Shown one piece after another: positions 43,703 to 52,235 of a DNA stretch of 64,000 nucleotides. Positions within the stretch are counted from its first letter, which is position 1; each line of letters starts with the position of its first letter. The DNA is from Mesobacillus harenae. GTDB lineage: Bacteria > Bacillota > Bacilli > Bacillales > Cytobacillaceae. Location of the stretch: positions 116,295 through 180,294 of the forward strand of contig NZ_JABUNR010000010.1 in NCBI RefSeq assembly GCF_013343715.1, read 5' to 3'. The translations under genes were made by a program, and so were the position numbers. Under the pieces are notes generated by a model. The model worked only from the letters and a program-made list of their open reading frames with translations, searched no databases and was not told the DNA's origin.

Positions 43703-44797
43703 CTATAAAGAATTAACATCTATTGGCTGAACCATAACTCTCCAGCCAAATGGATCTTGCTTTGTGCCTTTTTGGATCCCGGTTAGCGTCTCATACAAAT
43801 CTTTTGATAAAACACCAGTTACACCATTGTTAACAGTAATTTTCTTATCCTGCCAGAAGAATTCCCCGATTGGAGAGATAACAGCTGCAGTACCTGTTCC
43901 AAAGGCTTCCTCCAATAGGCCGTCCTTATGGGCCTGATAAATTTCATCCATTGATATCTGCCGCTCAACAACAGGAATGTTCCAGTGATTAAGAAGTTCA
44001 ATGATTGACTTTCTCGTAATTCCTTCTAAAATACTTCCATTTAGTTCTGGTGTTACCACTTCTCCGTTAATCTTGAAAAAGACATTCATGCTGCCTACTT
44101 CTTCAATATAACGATTTTCTTTGCCATCAAGCCATAACACCTGGGAATAGCCTGCCGCTCCTGCCACTTCCTGAGCTTTCAGGCTGCCAGCATAATTACC
44201 GCCTGTTTTAGCATTTCCAGTCCCGCCTTTAACGGCACGAACAAACTCGTTTTGCACAGCTATTTTAACAGGATTGATGCCTTCCTTGTAATAAGCTCCT
44301 ACAGGAGACAAAATGATCATAAATTGATATGTTTTTGATGGGGCAACACCTAAATATGGCTCTGTTGCAACAATAAACGGACGGATATAAAGAGATGTAC
44401 CCTCAATATTTGGAATCCAGTCACGATCGATCACAATCAGCTGCTTTAAAGCGTCCAAGGCCAACTCCTCATCAAATTGGGGGATGCACAACCGAGTGTT
44501 TGAACGGTTTAGACGTTTCATATTTTGATCTGGACGGAATAATAAAATTTCCTCTTCGTCGGTAAGATACGCTTTCAGTCCTTCAAAAACGGTTTGCCCA
44601 TAATGAAAAACCATTGCTGAAGGGTCCAGCATAATCGGCTGGTACGGGACAATTCTTGGATCATGCCAGCCAATTCCTTCTGTGTAGTCCCATACAAACA
44701 TATGGTCCGTGAAATTTTTTCCGAATTCAAGCCGATCAAATGCCGGTTTAGGTTTTCTTGTTGAGGCTAACTGGATGTCAATTTTATGTTGTGTCAT
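43703..44797 (-). CDS. ilvE: Branched-chain amino acid aminotransferase
   Basis: The protein has 364 aa and is a fold-IV PLP enzyme. GQTVFEGLKAY, RFIRPFIV-type YIRPFIVATEP, the PLP Lys in GGNYAGSLKAQ and EAFGTGTAAVISPIG identify the type II branched-chain transaminase (B. subtilis IlvK/YwaA). It carries out the last step of Leu, Ile and Val synthesis. AGGGAGAT precedes the ATG. It starts only 35 bp after proA with no terminator between, so it may be read from the proline T-box promoter. Confidence 0.94.
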   Translation of the reverse strand: MTQHKIDIQLASTRKPKPAFDRLEFGKNFTDHMFVWDYTEGIGWHDPRIVPYQPIMLDPSAMVFHYGQTVFEGLKAYLTDEEEILLFRPDQNMKRLNRSNTRLCIPQFDEELALDALKQLIVIDRDWIPNIEGTSLYIRPFIVATEPYLGVAPSKTYQFMIILSPVGAYYKEGINPVKIAVQNEFVRAVKGGTGNAKTGGNYAGSLKAQEVAGAAGYSQVLWLDGKENRYIEEVGSMNVFFKINGEVVTPELNGSILEGITRKSIIELLNHWNIPVVERQISMDEIYQAHKDGLLEEAFGTGTAAVISPIGEFFWQDKKITVNNGVTGVLSKDLYETLTGIQKGTKQDPFGWRVMVQPIDVNSL

Positions 44798-44832
44798 TTT
44801 TATCTCCCTGCCTATCCCTTTAATATTAGAAT

Positions 44833-46080
44833 CTATTGTCTAACCTGGCCATTTCCATAAATGAAAAACTTACTGGAAGTAAGGGCCTGTAACCCCATTG
44901 GTCCTCTAGCATGAAGCTTTTGGGTACTAATCCCAATTTCAGCCCCATAACCAAATTCAAACCCATCTGTAAACCGGGTGGAAGCGTTGTGATAAACAGC
45001 AGCCGCATCTACCTTCGTTAAAAAGCTGTTGGCATTATTCAGATTGTTCGTGATAATTGCTTCTGAATGTTTTGTTCCATATTTGTTAATATGCATAATG
45101 GCTTCATTAACATCTGATACTAGTTTAACACTTACTGTTAAACCAAGGTATTCTGTAGACCAATCTTCTTCAGAAGCAAGTTTCGACGGTTGGAACATCT
45201 CACAAACCTTTTGATCGCCATAGATTTCTACTCCATTTTGGTGAAGTAGCTCCAATAATCTTATCCCATGCTCTTTTGCCCATTTTTCATGAATCAAAAT
45301 GGATTCAATTGCATTACATACCGACGGTCTCTGTGTCTTTGCGTTTAAGGCGATTTGCTCAGCCATACTTTGGCCAGCCGTTTCATCAATAAAAATGTGG
45401 CAGTTTCCTGCTCCCGTTTCCAGCACAGGAACCGTGCTCTCACGGACAACTGTATCAATCAGATTCTTGCCGCCCCTAGGGATCAATACATCAAGGTATT
45501 CATTGAGGCTGAAAAGTTCCTTGGCTGTTTCCCGGCTAGTATCTTCAATGAGCTGCACTGCATCGGCCGGCAGCACACTGTTTTCCAGTGCTGCATGAAT
45601 GCTTTTTACAAGAGCAATGTTTGAATAACGGGCAGAGGAGCTCCCTCTTAAAATAACAGCATTCCCAGTTTTTAAAGAGAGCGTTGCGGCATCAATGGTA
45701 ACATTCGGCCTTGCCTCATAAATCATGCCAATAACACCGATTGGCACCCGGTTCTTTTTAATCAGCAATCCGTTTTCTTTTTGGATCGTTTCAAGTGTCT
45801 CCCCAATTGGGTCATCTAGCTCAATTAACAGCTTGATCGCTTCGGACATATCCACAATCCGCTTTTCATTTATCATAATTCGGTCAAGGATGCTTTCTGA
45901 TAACCCTTTCTCCTTGCCGTCCTGTAAATCCCGTTCGTTTTCTGCCAGAATATAAGCTTGGTCATATACCAGCTGATCTGCAATTAAACGTAAAGCTTTG
46001 TTTTTATCACCGGTTGTAACACCAACTAATTGGTGGCTGGCCTTTTTGGCTAGTAGGCCTTTTTCCTTGACTTCGCTCAT
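44833..46080 (-). CDS. proA: Glutamate-5-semialdehyde dehydrogenase
   Basis: The protein has 415 aa from the ATG at 46080 (AGGGGGT upstream), the usual ProA length. It reduces gamma-glutamyl phosphate to the semialdehyde in proline synthesis. The catalytic Cys is in [13 protein letters not shown], and [10 protein letters not shown] and [19 protein letters not shown] are diagnostic. It lies 17 bp after proB. Confidence 0.97.
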   Translation of the reverse strand: MSEVKEKGLLAKKASHQLVGVTTGDKNKALRLIADQLVYDQAYILAENERDLQDGKEKGLSESILDRIMINEKRIVDMSEAIKLLIELDDPIGETLETIQKENGLLIKKNRVPIGVIGMIYEARPNVTIDAATLSLKTGNAVILRGSSSARYSNIALVKSIHAALENSVLPADAVQLIEDTSRETAKELFSLNEYLDVLIPRGGKNLIDTVVRESTVPVLETGAGNCHIFIDETAGQSMAEQIALNAKTQRPSVCNAIESILIHEKWAKEHGIRLLELLHQNGVEIYGDQKVCEMFQPSKLASEEDWSTEYLGLTVSVKLVSDVNEAIMHINKYGTKHSEAIITNNLNNANSFLTKVDAAAVYHNASTRFTDGFEFGYGAEIGISTQKLHARGPMGLQALTSSKFFIYGNGQVRQ

Positions 46081-46097
46081 CTCTATACCCCCTGACT

Positions 46098-47183
46098 TTA
46101 TATTTTCACCCATTTATCACGGTGGATTACTTCAACCGAAGGCACCTTAGATAGTTCCTTTCTCATTATGAATTGTTTTAATTCATCTGAAGAACAGGTG
46201 ACCTCCCCTTTACCAAGCAAACCTTTATGACCAAATACTTCGACGACATCCCCTTTTAAAAAGGTGCCTTTCACCTCGTATACGCCTGTAGGCAAAAGAC
46301 TCCTCCCATTAAATAACACAGCCTTTTCAGCACCTTCATCAATATACAATTTCCCGGCCGGTTCAGAATGGAATGCAATCCACTGCCTGCTCGTGTTGAT
46401 GGACCCAAGTTCATTATGGCCTATGTAAGTTCCATCTCCATTTCCATCGATAATGTTAATTAATTTTTCAGGCCCGCTTCCTTTTCCTATAAAAACGGGG
46501 ACACCGAGCGATAATGCTGTTTTGGCAGCAATGAGCTTGGATTTCATTCCACCCGTTCCTACCTTAGAGCCAGATCCTTCAGCACCTCTTAGCATTTCTT
46601 CTGTAATTTCTTCAAGTCGATCCAGCTTCACTGCAGCAGGATTCACGCGAGGATCAGCATTATAAAGGCCATTGATATCTGTTAAGATGATGAGCTGGTC
46701 GGCGTGGATCAGTCCGCTTACAAGCGCTGAAAGCATATCATTATCTCCGAAGGTTAATTCTTCTACAGATACAGTATCATTTTCATTGATAATAGGAAGA
46801 ATTCGCCGTTCTAACAGTTCCATTAATGTTGCATATGCATTTTTATATCTGTCACGATTGGAAAAGTCACTTCTTGTCAGCAGGATTTGTGCAGGGACGA
46901 TCCCGTATTCTCTGAACTGTTCTGTATAAGATTGGATTAACAGGCTTTGGCCTACTGCAGCTGCTGCCTGTTTACCCTTTAATGTAATCGGTCTGGATGG
47001 ATAGCCTAATCCGGCAAACCCGGCCGCTACTGCCCCTGAGGACACGAGGAGAACTTCATGACCTTGTTTCCTGAGAGCCGCAACAGCCTGAATATGGTCC
47101 TGAAACTTCTCAAGGTCAATTACGCCTTTATCATTTGTTAAAGAGCTGCTGCCAATTTTAACAATTATCCTTTTTTTAGCCAT
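46098..47183 (-). CDS. proB: Glutamate 5-kinase
   Basis: The protein has 361 aa from the ATG at 47183 (AGGAGA upstream). An amino-acid-kinase domain ([61 protein letters not shown]) is followed by a C-terminal PUA domain (about 275-361). It makes gamma-glutamyl phosphate, the committed and feedback-inhibited step of proline synthesis. A T-box leader lies directly upstream. Confidence 0.97.
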   Translation of the reverse strand: MAKKRIIVKIGSSSLTNDKGVIDLEKFQDHIQAVAALRKQGHEVLLVSSGAVAAGFAGLGYPSRPITLKGKQAAAAVGQSLLIQSYTEQFREYGIVPAQILLTRSDFSNRDRYKNAYATLMELLERRILPIINENDTVSVEELTFGDNDMLSALVSGLIHADQLIILTDINGLYNADPRVNPAAVKLDRLEEITEEMLRGAEGSGSKVGTGGMKSKLIAAKTALSLGVPVFIGKGSGPEKLINIIDGNGDGTYIGHNELGSINTSRQWIAFHSEPAGKLYIDEGAEKAVLFNGRSLLPTGVYEVKGTFLKGDVVEVFGHKGLLGKGEVTCSSDELKQFIMRKELSKVPSVEVIHRDKWVKI

Positions 47184-47225
47184 TTTTGAATCTCCTATCA
47201 ATGTTCCATACTCGCTCATATATAA

Positions 47226-47466
47226 AAAGCCCATTCATCCCATAATTTTAAGGACGAAAGGGCTTCGCTTCCGTGGTACCACCATAATTGGATGAAAAAA
47301 CCATCCCACTCTCCCTTTTAACGCAAGGTAGACGCCCATGTTTTCCCCACGGGACTCGGGAGGAAGGTTCAGCGGCTTTCCGTGGCGAGATCTTCCAGCT
47401 TTAAATCCCGCTCTCTAGCACAGTCTTTCCGCTTACTGGCCCTCCGTTATCATTCACTAAGTTTTT
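47226..47466 (-). ncRNA. T-box riboswitch of proBA (ilvE), probably tRNA-Pro
   Basis: Read on the minus strand the leader has a stem I region with an AGAGAGCGGG segment, then the T-box GGTGGTACCACGG (47283-47271), then a terminator AGCCC...GGGCT with U5 (47265-47226). Uncharged tRNA would stabilise the antiterminator and allow proBA transcription. A CCU (Pro) triplet in GAACCTTCC at 47367-47365 is a candidate specifier, but I did not fold the whole stem I. Confidence 0.9.
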
Positions 47467-47471
47467 ATAAT

Positions 47472-47500
47472 ATTATGACCACGTATCGAAAAAAAGTCAA
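47472..47500 (-). promoter_or_regulatory. Sigma-A promoter of the proBA T-box transcript
   Basis: On the minus strand TTGACT (47500-47495) and CATAAT (47477-47472) are 17 bp apart, just before the leader. Confidence 0.8.
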
Positions 47501-47661
47501 GATGAGATTTCTGTTCCTTATGAAAATCTTTTCTAAAATAGCAGGCAGATCTTGTTACAAAATCTAAGCTCTTTATAAAGTATCCAGGTAACCCGAGCAG
47601 TTTAATGGATTGTACCTTTATAAATGGTTAAAATAGAATAAAATTCAAGGGAGGTTTCTCT

Positions 47662-47973
47662 ATGACCAAGCAACTTAAGGAGAACGATTTCGATGTTGCT
47701 GTTAAACAATCAGAAATACCTGTAGTCTTAAAATTCACCGCTGATTGGTGACCAGGATGTGTACAACTGGGTCCAGTTGTTAGTGAAGTATCCAGCCAGT
47801 TATCAGATCAAGTTACCTTTTATGATGTTGATGTTGATCAATCACCAAACCTTGCCAGACAGTTTGGCGTTATGAGCATTCCAACCATGATTTTATTCAA
47901 GAATGGTGAAGAAGTCGACCGCGCAGTTGGGTTTGCCCCAGAAGAAGCAGTTACTGAATTTGCAGCACAATAA
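47662..47973 (+). CDS. Thioredoxin-like protein with in-frame TGA at the first active-site Cys (candidate selenoprotein)
   Basis: Conceptual translation gives 103 residues from the ATG at 47662, with GGGAGG 7 nt upstream. The frame contains one internal TGA (47749-47751, codon 30) exactly where the first Cys of the W-C-P-G-C redox motif belongs: ADW-TGA-PGC, with Cys33 intact. The 73 codons after it are uninterrupted and conserved in character, including the cis-Pro loop VMSIPTMILFKNGEEV and a terminal helix. Eighteen nt past the TGA a 7-bp stem ACAACTG/CAGTTGT closes a GGTC loop, the kind of apical loop in bacterial SECIS elements. Selenocysteine insertion is the best reading. A nonsense mutation or read error is the alternative. 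It has its own promoter region (TTGTAC, 18 bp, TAGAAT) and terminator. Confidence 0.75.
47749..47780 (+). promoter_or_regulatory. Candidate bacterial SECIS element
   Basis: UGA at 47749-47751 is followed by a hairpin at 47763-47780: stem ACAACTG/CAGTTGT, loop GGTC (47770-47773). The UGA-to-loop distance of 18 nt lies within the range known for bacterial SECIS elements, and the GGUC loop resembles that of E. coli fdhF. Confidence 0.6.
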
Positions 47974-47984
47974 ATCTAGAAATC

Positions 47985-48015
47985 AGGCGGGCCAGTATAA
48001 GCTCGTCTTTTTTTA
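47985..48015 (+). terminator. Terminator after thioredoxin-like gene
   Basis: AGGCGGGC (47985-47992) pairs with GCTCGTCT (48001-48008) using two G-U pairs, followed by T7. Confidence 0.7.
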
Positions 48016-48618
48016 TTTCACCAAAGGACCCTTTTCATTAATTAACACCATCGTAACGAACAGTCCGTTGAAGTACTCGCGTTTTTCAGCTAGCAGGAAC
48101 CCGCTCTCCTGAACAAGTCGGACAGTCTCTCGATCGAGGCAGCATCCATCACAAATTCTGCTCCAATAGGGAGTTAATCTGTCCTGTAATTTAGCTAATA
48201 AAGGCTGCTTCATTTTCACATGCTCGAACAACAAGATCTTTCCCCCTGGTTTACACACGCGTTTCATTTCCTGAAAAGCTGAGGAAACGTCAGGAATAGT
48301 ACAGTAAACCAGCGTGCCAACAACTGTATCAAAAGCATCATCGGCAAAGGGCAAAGCTTCTGCACCTGCTTCGAAAATCTCAATCGGAACCTTCGCTTGC
48401 TCCCTTTTAGGCAATGAACCCTCTATCATATAAGGACTTGGTTCAATTGCTTTTACCGTGACATGCCGGTACAGAGGAAAATTCACGCCTGTCCCCGAAC
48501 CCAATTCAAGCACATTGCCCTCGGCCTTTTCAATCAATTGTTTTCGAATCGATTTAAACCTTCCCCGTTCAAGCGGGTTCATAAACCGGTCGTACCATTT
48601 TGCAAACGACTTCCCCAC
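48013..48618 (-). CDS. Class I SAM-dependent methyltransferase
   Basis: The protein has about 201 aa from a GTG at 48618, which is 8 nt after TTGGAG; the GTG at 48627 overlaps that site. Motif I is VLELGSGTGVNFPLY, motif II VKAIEPSPYM, and the motif IV region VVGTLVYCTIPD precedes KPGGKILLFEHV. The pattern is close to UbiE-like and phosphatidylethanolamine methyltransferase-like proteins. A C-terminal ICDGCCLDRETV segment is Cys-rich. The substrate is unknown. Confidence 0.82.
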   Translation of the reverse strand: MGKSFAKWYDRFMNPLERGRFKSIRKQLIEKAEGNVLELGSGTGVNFPLYRHVTVKAIEPSPYMIEGSLPKREQAKVPIEIFEAGAEALPFADDAFDTVVGTLVYCTIPDVSSAFQEMKRVCKPGGKILLFEHVKMKQPLLAKLQDRLTPYWSRICDGCCLDRETVRLVQESGFLLAEKREYFNGLFVTMVLINEKGPLVK

Positions 48619-48659
48619 GTGCTTCACTCCAATTTGATGAACAATCCACGTTCAGTTCA

Positions 48660-48682
48660 AAGGGGCACATTAAATGCCCCTT
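48660..48682 (-). terminator. Terminator after mmsA
   Basis: AAGGGGCA (48660-48667) and TGCCCCTT (48675-48682) form a stem with a 7-nt loop. The following T-tract is weak. Confidence 0.6.
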
Positions 48683-48694
48683 ATGTTCTCTATT

Positions 48695-50152
48695 CTACCA
48701 CCTTGCAGTCAGCATTTTCCTCCTTGTGTAAAACTCGACTCCGTCTGGACCATTCGCATGCAGGTCACCGTAGAAGGAGTTTTTCCATCCCGAAAACGGG
48801 AAGAAAGCCATCGGAGCAGGTACACCGATATTAACACCAAGCATACCAACCTCAATATTTTCTCTGAAATATCGGACATGGCTGCCATTCTGGGTAAACA
48901 GGCAAGCGCCATTTCCAAAGTCAGATTGGTTGGTCAGCTCAATTGCCTCTTCCAGGCTGTCCACTCGTACAATGGATAATACTGGAGCAAAAATTTCTTC
49001 CTTCCATATTCTCATTGATGGCTGAACTTTATCAAAGATTGTAGGTCCGATAAAATAGCCCTCTTGTTTATAGCTTTCATCCTCACGGCCATCTCTGACC
49101 AGCACTGCTCCTTCATCAATCCCAACTTCAATATAATCAGCGGTTCTTTCTTTATGCTCTTTACGGATGACGGGGCCTAGAAAGACACCTTCATCAAGGC
49201 CATTGCCCATTTTAATCTCATCCGCTTTCTCAGAAAGCTTTTGAAGAAGTGGTTCTGCCACGTCGCCAACCGCTACAACGACTGAACAGGCCATGCACCT
49301 TTCTCCTGCTGAACCATAGGATGCAGCGATTATTTCTTTCACAGCTGCGTCTAACTCTGCATCAGGCATGACAATTGAGTGGTTCTTAGCCCCAGCTAAC
49401 GCCTGAACCCGCTTGCCGTTGGAAGCTGCCGTTTTGTACACATATTCTGCAACAGGTTGTGAACCAACAAACGAAATGGCTGGAACATTTTTATGTTCCA
49501 GTAGTGAGTTAACCACTTCATGAGCGCCATGCACAATATTCAAAACACCCTCAGGAAGTCCTGCTTCTGTAAACAGCTCTGCCAATCGGTTGGCCAGAAG
49601 GGGCGTTCGCTCTGACGGCTTTAAAATAAAAGTGTTGCCGACTGCAATTGCTAGCGGGAACATCCAACAGGGCACCATCATTGGAAAATTAAACGGCGTA
49701 ATCCCTCCGACAACACCAACCGGATAGCGGTACATACCTGATTCAATATTGGTGGCAATATCAGGCAGCTGCCTGCCCATCATTAATGATGGTGCTCCGG
49801 CTGCAAATTCGACACATTCAATTCCCCGCTGTACCTCCCCGTAAGCTTCGCTATAGCTTTTACCATTTTCCAGCGTAATTAATTTTGCCAGCTCATCCCA
49901 ATTGTCAACTAACAGCTGCTGGTATTTAAACAAAACGCGGGCACGCTTGGGAACAGGAGTTTTACTCCATAGTTTAAAAGCTGCTTGTGCTGATTTAACA
50001 GCATCATTTACATCCTCTATTGTCGAAATAGGCACTTCCGCCAACGCTTCTCCAGTCGCTGGATTTGGTACAATCTCATATTTTTCAGTTTTAGCGTCAA
50101 CCCATTTACCGTTTATGTAGTTTTTTAGTAATTTTACATATGTTGTTTTCAT
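48695..50152 (-). CDS. mmsA: CoA-acylating methylmalonate-semialdehyde dehydrogenase
   Basis: The protein has 485 aa from the ATG at 50152 (AAAGGAG upstream). It is an aldehyde dehydrogenase with the family-specific [17 protein letters not shown] active-site Cys, [24 protein letters not shown] and [22 protein letters not shown]. It converts malonate or methylmalonate semialdehyde plus CoA to acetyl-CoA or propionyl-CoA (valine, inositol and beta-alanine catabolism; IolA/MmsA). It follows an iron alcohol dehydrogenase gene and is probably cotranscribed with it. Confidence 0.94.
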   Translation of the reverse strand: MKTTYVKLLKNYINGKWVDAKTEKYEIVPNPATGEALAEVPISTIEDVNDAVKSAQAAFKLWSKTPVPKRARVLFKYQQLLVDNWDELAKLITLENGKSYSEAYGEVQRGIECVEFAAGAPSLMMGRQLPDIATNIESGMYRYPVGVVGGITPFNFPMMVPCWMFPLAIAVGNTFILKPSERTPLLANRLAELFTEAGLPEGVLNIVHGAHEVVNSLLEHKNVPAISFVGSQPVAEYVYKTAASNGKRVQALAGAKNHSIVMPDAELDAAVKEIIAASYGSAGERCMACSVVVAVGDVAEPLLQKLSEKADEIKMGNGLDEGVFLGPVIRKEHKERTADYIEVGIDEGAVLVRDGREDESYKQEGYFIGPTIFDKVQPSMRIWKEEIFAPVLSIVRVDSLEEAIELTNQSDFGNGACLFTQNGSHVRYFRENIEVGMLGVNIGVPAPMAFFPFSGWKNSFYGDLHANGPDGVEFYTRRKMLTARW

Positions 50153-50206
50153 TATATAGTCTCCTTTAAAAAACATGGATATAAAGATTAGCTTTATAGC
50201 AGTCGC

Positions 50207-51403
50207 TTAGATTGCCGTCCCTGACTCTGTCAGGCTATAACTGTAGCAATACCGGTAGAGGTCCTCGATCTCCTGTTTGGAGGGAACGCGAGGATTGTTA
50301 GCAGGACTTCCGCTTGCAAGGGCATCTGCAGCCATTTTACTGATTGCTTTTTCAAATTCAGTTTTATCGATTCCCCAGTTTTGCAGGTTAGGAATCTTTA
50401 ATTTATTGCACAGATTTTTAACGGCTTTAACCGCTAAATCAGCAGCCGCTGGATTAGATAGGTGCCCAGCGTTAGGATCAAAAATCCTCCCCAGATCTGC
50501 AAGGCGATCTACACATTCATTCTTGCTGAATTCCAGTACGGCTGGCAGCAACATGGCATTTGAGTAGCCATGCGGCACATGAAAGAGTGCGCCTATCGGG
50601 CGGGACATACCATGAACAAGGCATACTGAAGCATTTGTAAATGCCATTCCTGCTTGCAGCGAGCCAAGGCACATGGCTTCTCTAGCACCTACATTTCCAC
50701 CATCTTCGTAAGAGTTTACTAGATTGTTTACGATTAGCTTCATTGCAGATAAAGCTAGCGTATCGGTCATTGGATGGGCTTTTTTCGAAAGATAAGCCTC
50801 AACTGCGTGGCTTAAAGCGTCCACTCCAGTGGCAGCTGTCACATGCTCTGGTGAGGAAATGGCCAATAATGGATCTACGATCGCAGCTGCAGGCATAAAA
50901 GCCGGCTGTTTAATCATCATTTTCACATGGCTGTCTGTGTTCGTAATGATCGTTGCATCAGTGGCTTCCGAACCAGTACCTGCCGTGGTGGGAATTGCAA
51001 TATGGGGTACAGGTGTTTGAGACGCAACTTTAAGGGATCCAATGTAATCTCCAATATAACCGCCATTTGCTGCTAAAACGCTTACCGCTTTAGCTGTGTC
51101 AATACAGCTTCCGCCGCCAAGTGAGATAATCAAGTCACAGCTCTCTTTCTGAAAAAGGTCTAAAGCCTCAGCAACATAAAGATCCGTCGGTTCAGAGTCC
51201 ACACCAAGGTACTGCGAGCTTTCTACCCCCTCCTGTTTGAGCAAAGCTGTACACTTACCAACATTGCCGAGCCGCTCCATTATTTTATCACTGATAATCA
51301 GAGCTTTTTTTCCAGCTAAACCTGCTTCTTTGCCAACCTTATCAAACGAATTCCGTCCATATATAATAGTCTGCGGCGTTCTAAAAAAAGCGTAGCTATC
51401 CAC
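50207..51403 (-). CDS. Iron-containing alcohol dehydrogenase
   Basis: The protein has 398 aa from a GTG at 51403 with GGAGG 7 nt upstream. Group III ADH motifs: SLGGGSCIDTAKAVSVLAANGG, IAIPTTAGTGSEATDATIITN, the metal ligands in DALSHAVEAYLS (Asp, His) and VCLVHGMSRPIGALFHVPHGYSNAML. It oxidises an alcohol with NAD. Next to mmsA it could make the semialdehyde from 3-hydroxypropionate or 3-hydroxyisobutyrate-like substrates, which is inference. Confidence 0.92.
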   Translation of the reverse strand: MDSYAFFRTPQTIIYGRNSFDKVGKEAGLAGKKALIISDKIMERLGNVGKCTALLKQEGVESSQYLGVDSEPTDLYVAEALDLFQKESCDLIISLGGGSCIDTAKAVSVLAANGGYIGDYIGSLKVASQTPVPHIAIPTTAGTGSEATDATIITNTDSHVKMMIKQPAFMPAAAIVDPLLAISSPEHVTAATGVDALSHAVEAYLSKKAHPMTDTLALSAMKLIVNNLVNSYEDGGNVGAREAMCLGSLQAGMAFTNASVCLVHGMSRPIGALFHVPHGYSNAMLLPAVLEFSKNECVDRLADLGRIFDPNAGHLSNPAAADLAVKAVKNLCNKLKIPNLQNWGIDKTEFEKAISKMAADALASGSPANNPRVPSKQEIEDLYRYCYSYSLTESGTAI

Positions 51404-51810
51404 TTTAATTCCTCCATTCCTTTACGTGCAGCAAGAAATATTCTCAGAGGTTACATTACTATCTAAATAGTAACATTTTTCAGTATATTTTATCGACCTT
51501 TTCTTATTTCATTTTAATATTAATTCACGCAATCTATCAAAACAATGGGATTAGTTGCATAAGCAAAAGTAGTCTATGGAATCACCCTCAGCATGTGTAC
51601 TTCAAACATCACTCGGGTAAAAGACCTCAATAGAAGGCAAACGATAAAATTTGATGCTATTTGTTCGCCTGAATTATACCAGCTAACACGCTTAGGTTGT
51701 TATGCGTCATCACTTAACGGCAAGGTGATCTGCCAAGAAAAATTCTGCATCATTAATGCCTTCCTCGTTCTTGAGTTCATTTCTGTAAGCTGAAAAAAAG
51801 GATGCTCACG
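51404..51810. other. Intergenic stretch upstream of the ADH gene
   Basis: This is about 400 bp of AT-rich sequence. It should carry the promoter of the ADH-mmsA pair. A frame at 51593-51793 has no ribosome binding site and was not accepted. Confidence 0.4.
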
Positions 51811-52050
51811 ATGAAACTGATAAAATGGTCCTATACAAAACGATATCATATAAAAGCATTATTTGAGGAATTTCCAAACTCACCCGTAATTTTCCGAGAG
51901 ATTTTAGGCTATTACTTTATTTATACAGTGCACTGGTCTCCACAAGATCCGGTAGTGAGTAAAGTATGCTTGGAGAAAATGGAGGTGGCCCTTAATAAAG
52001 ACCTTGGCTCACTATTTGAATATGAAAACAGGCGTCAGGCTAAAGATTGA
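51811..52050 (+). CDS. Small hypothetical protein
   Basis: The protein has 79 aa from the ATG at 51811, about 9 nt after AAAGG. The sequence is MKLIKWSYTKRYHIKALFEE then YFIYTVHWSPQDPVVSKV. It is soluble and mixed in charge. I recognise no family. It ends inside the left arm of a compound inverted repeat. Confidence 0.55.
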   Translation: MKLIKWSYTKRYHIKALFEEFPNSPVIFREILGYYFIYTVHWSPQDPVVSKVCLEKMEVALNKDLGSLFEYENRRQAKD

Positions 52051-52095
52051 GAGCACAACCATTTCTTGTGCAATAAGTCTAGCCTGACCGCCTGC
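52029..52095. repeat. Compound inverted repeat at the end of the small gene
   Basis: CAGGCGTCAGGCTA near 52029 and TAGCCTGACCGCCTG near 52081-52095 pair with one bulge, with GCACAA/TTGTGC nested inside. No T-tract follows, so it is not a classical terminator. Confidence 0.55.
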
Positions 52096-52187
52096 TGAAT
52101 TGAACTATTTGCGTTCGAAGTGAGCATTAATGCGGTTTAATAAACGCAAATTCATCGAACCCTAGTTTTATCTTTCCGAACAAAAAC

Positions 52188-52221
52188 CCCTCATTACAGA
52201 AGGTAGCCTCCGTAATGAGGG
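52188..52221. terminator. Bidirectional terminator at the end of the glg operon
   Basis: CCCTCATTAC (52188-52197) pairs with GTAATGAGGG (52212-52221), with T/A tracts on both sides. Confidence 0.88.
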
Positions 52222-52235
52222 TTTTTCATCTTTTA

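Noticed and set aside
47662..47973. Calling the thioredoxin-like gene a plain pseudogene
   Set aside because: The only defect is TGA at the exact redox Cys codon. No frameshift or other stop exists, and a SECIS-like hairpin follows. The pseudogene reading is kept only as an alternative.
51593..51793. A 66-residue plus-strand frame
   Set aside because: No Shine-Dalgarno sequence precedes it, and the composition does not look coding.
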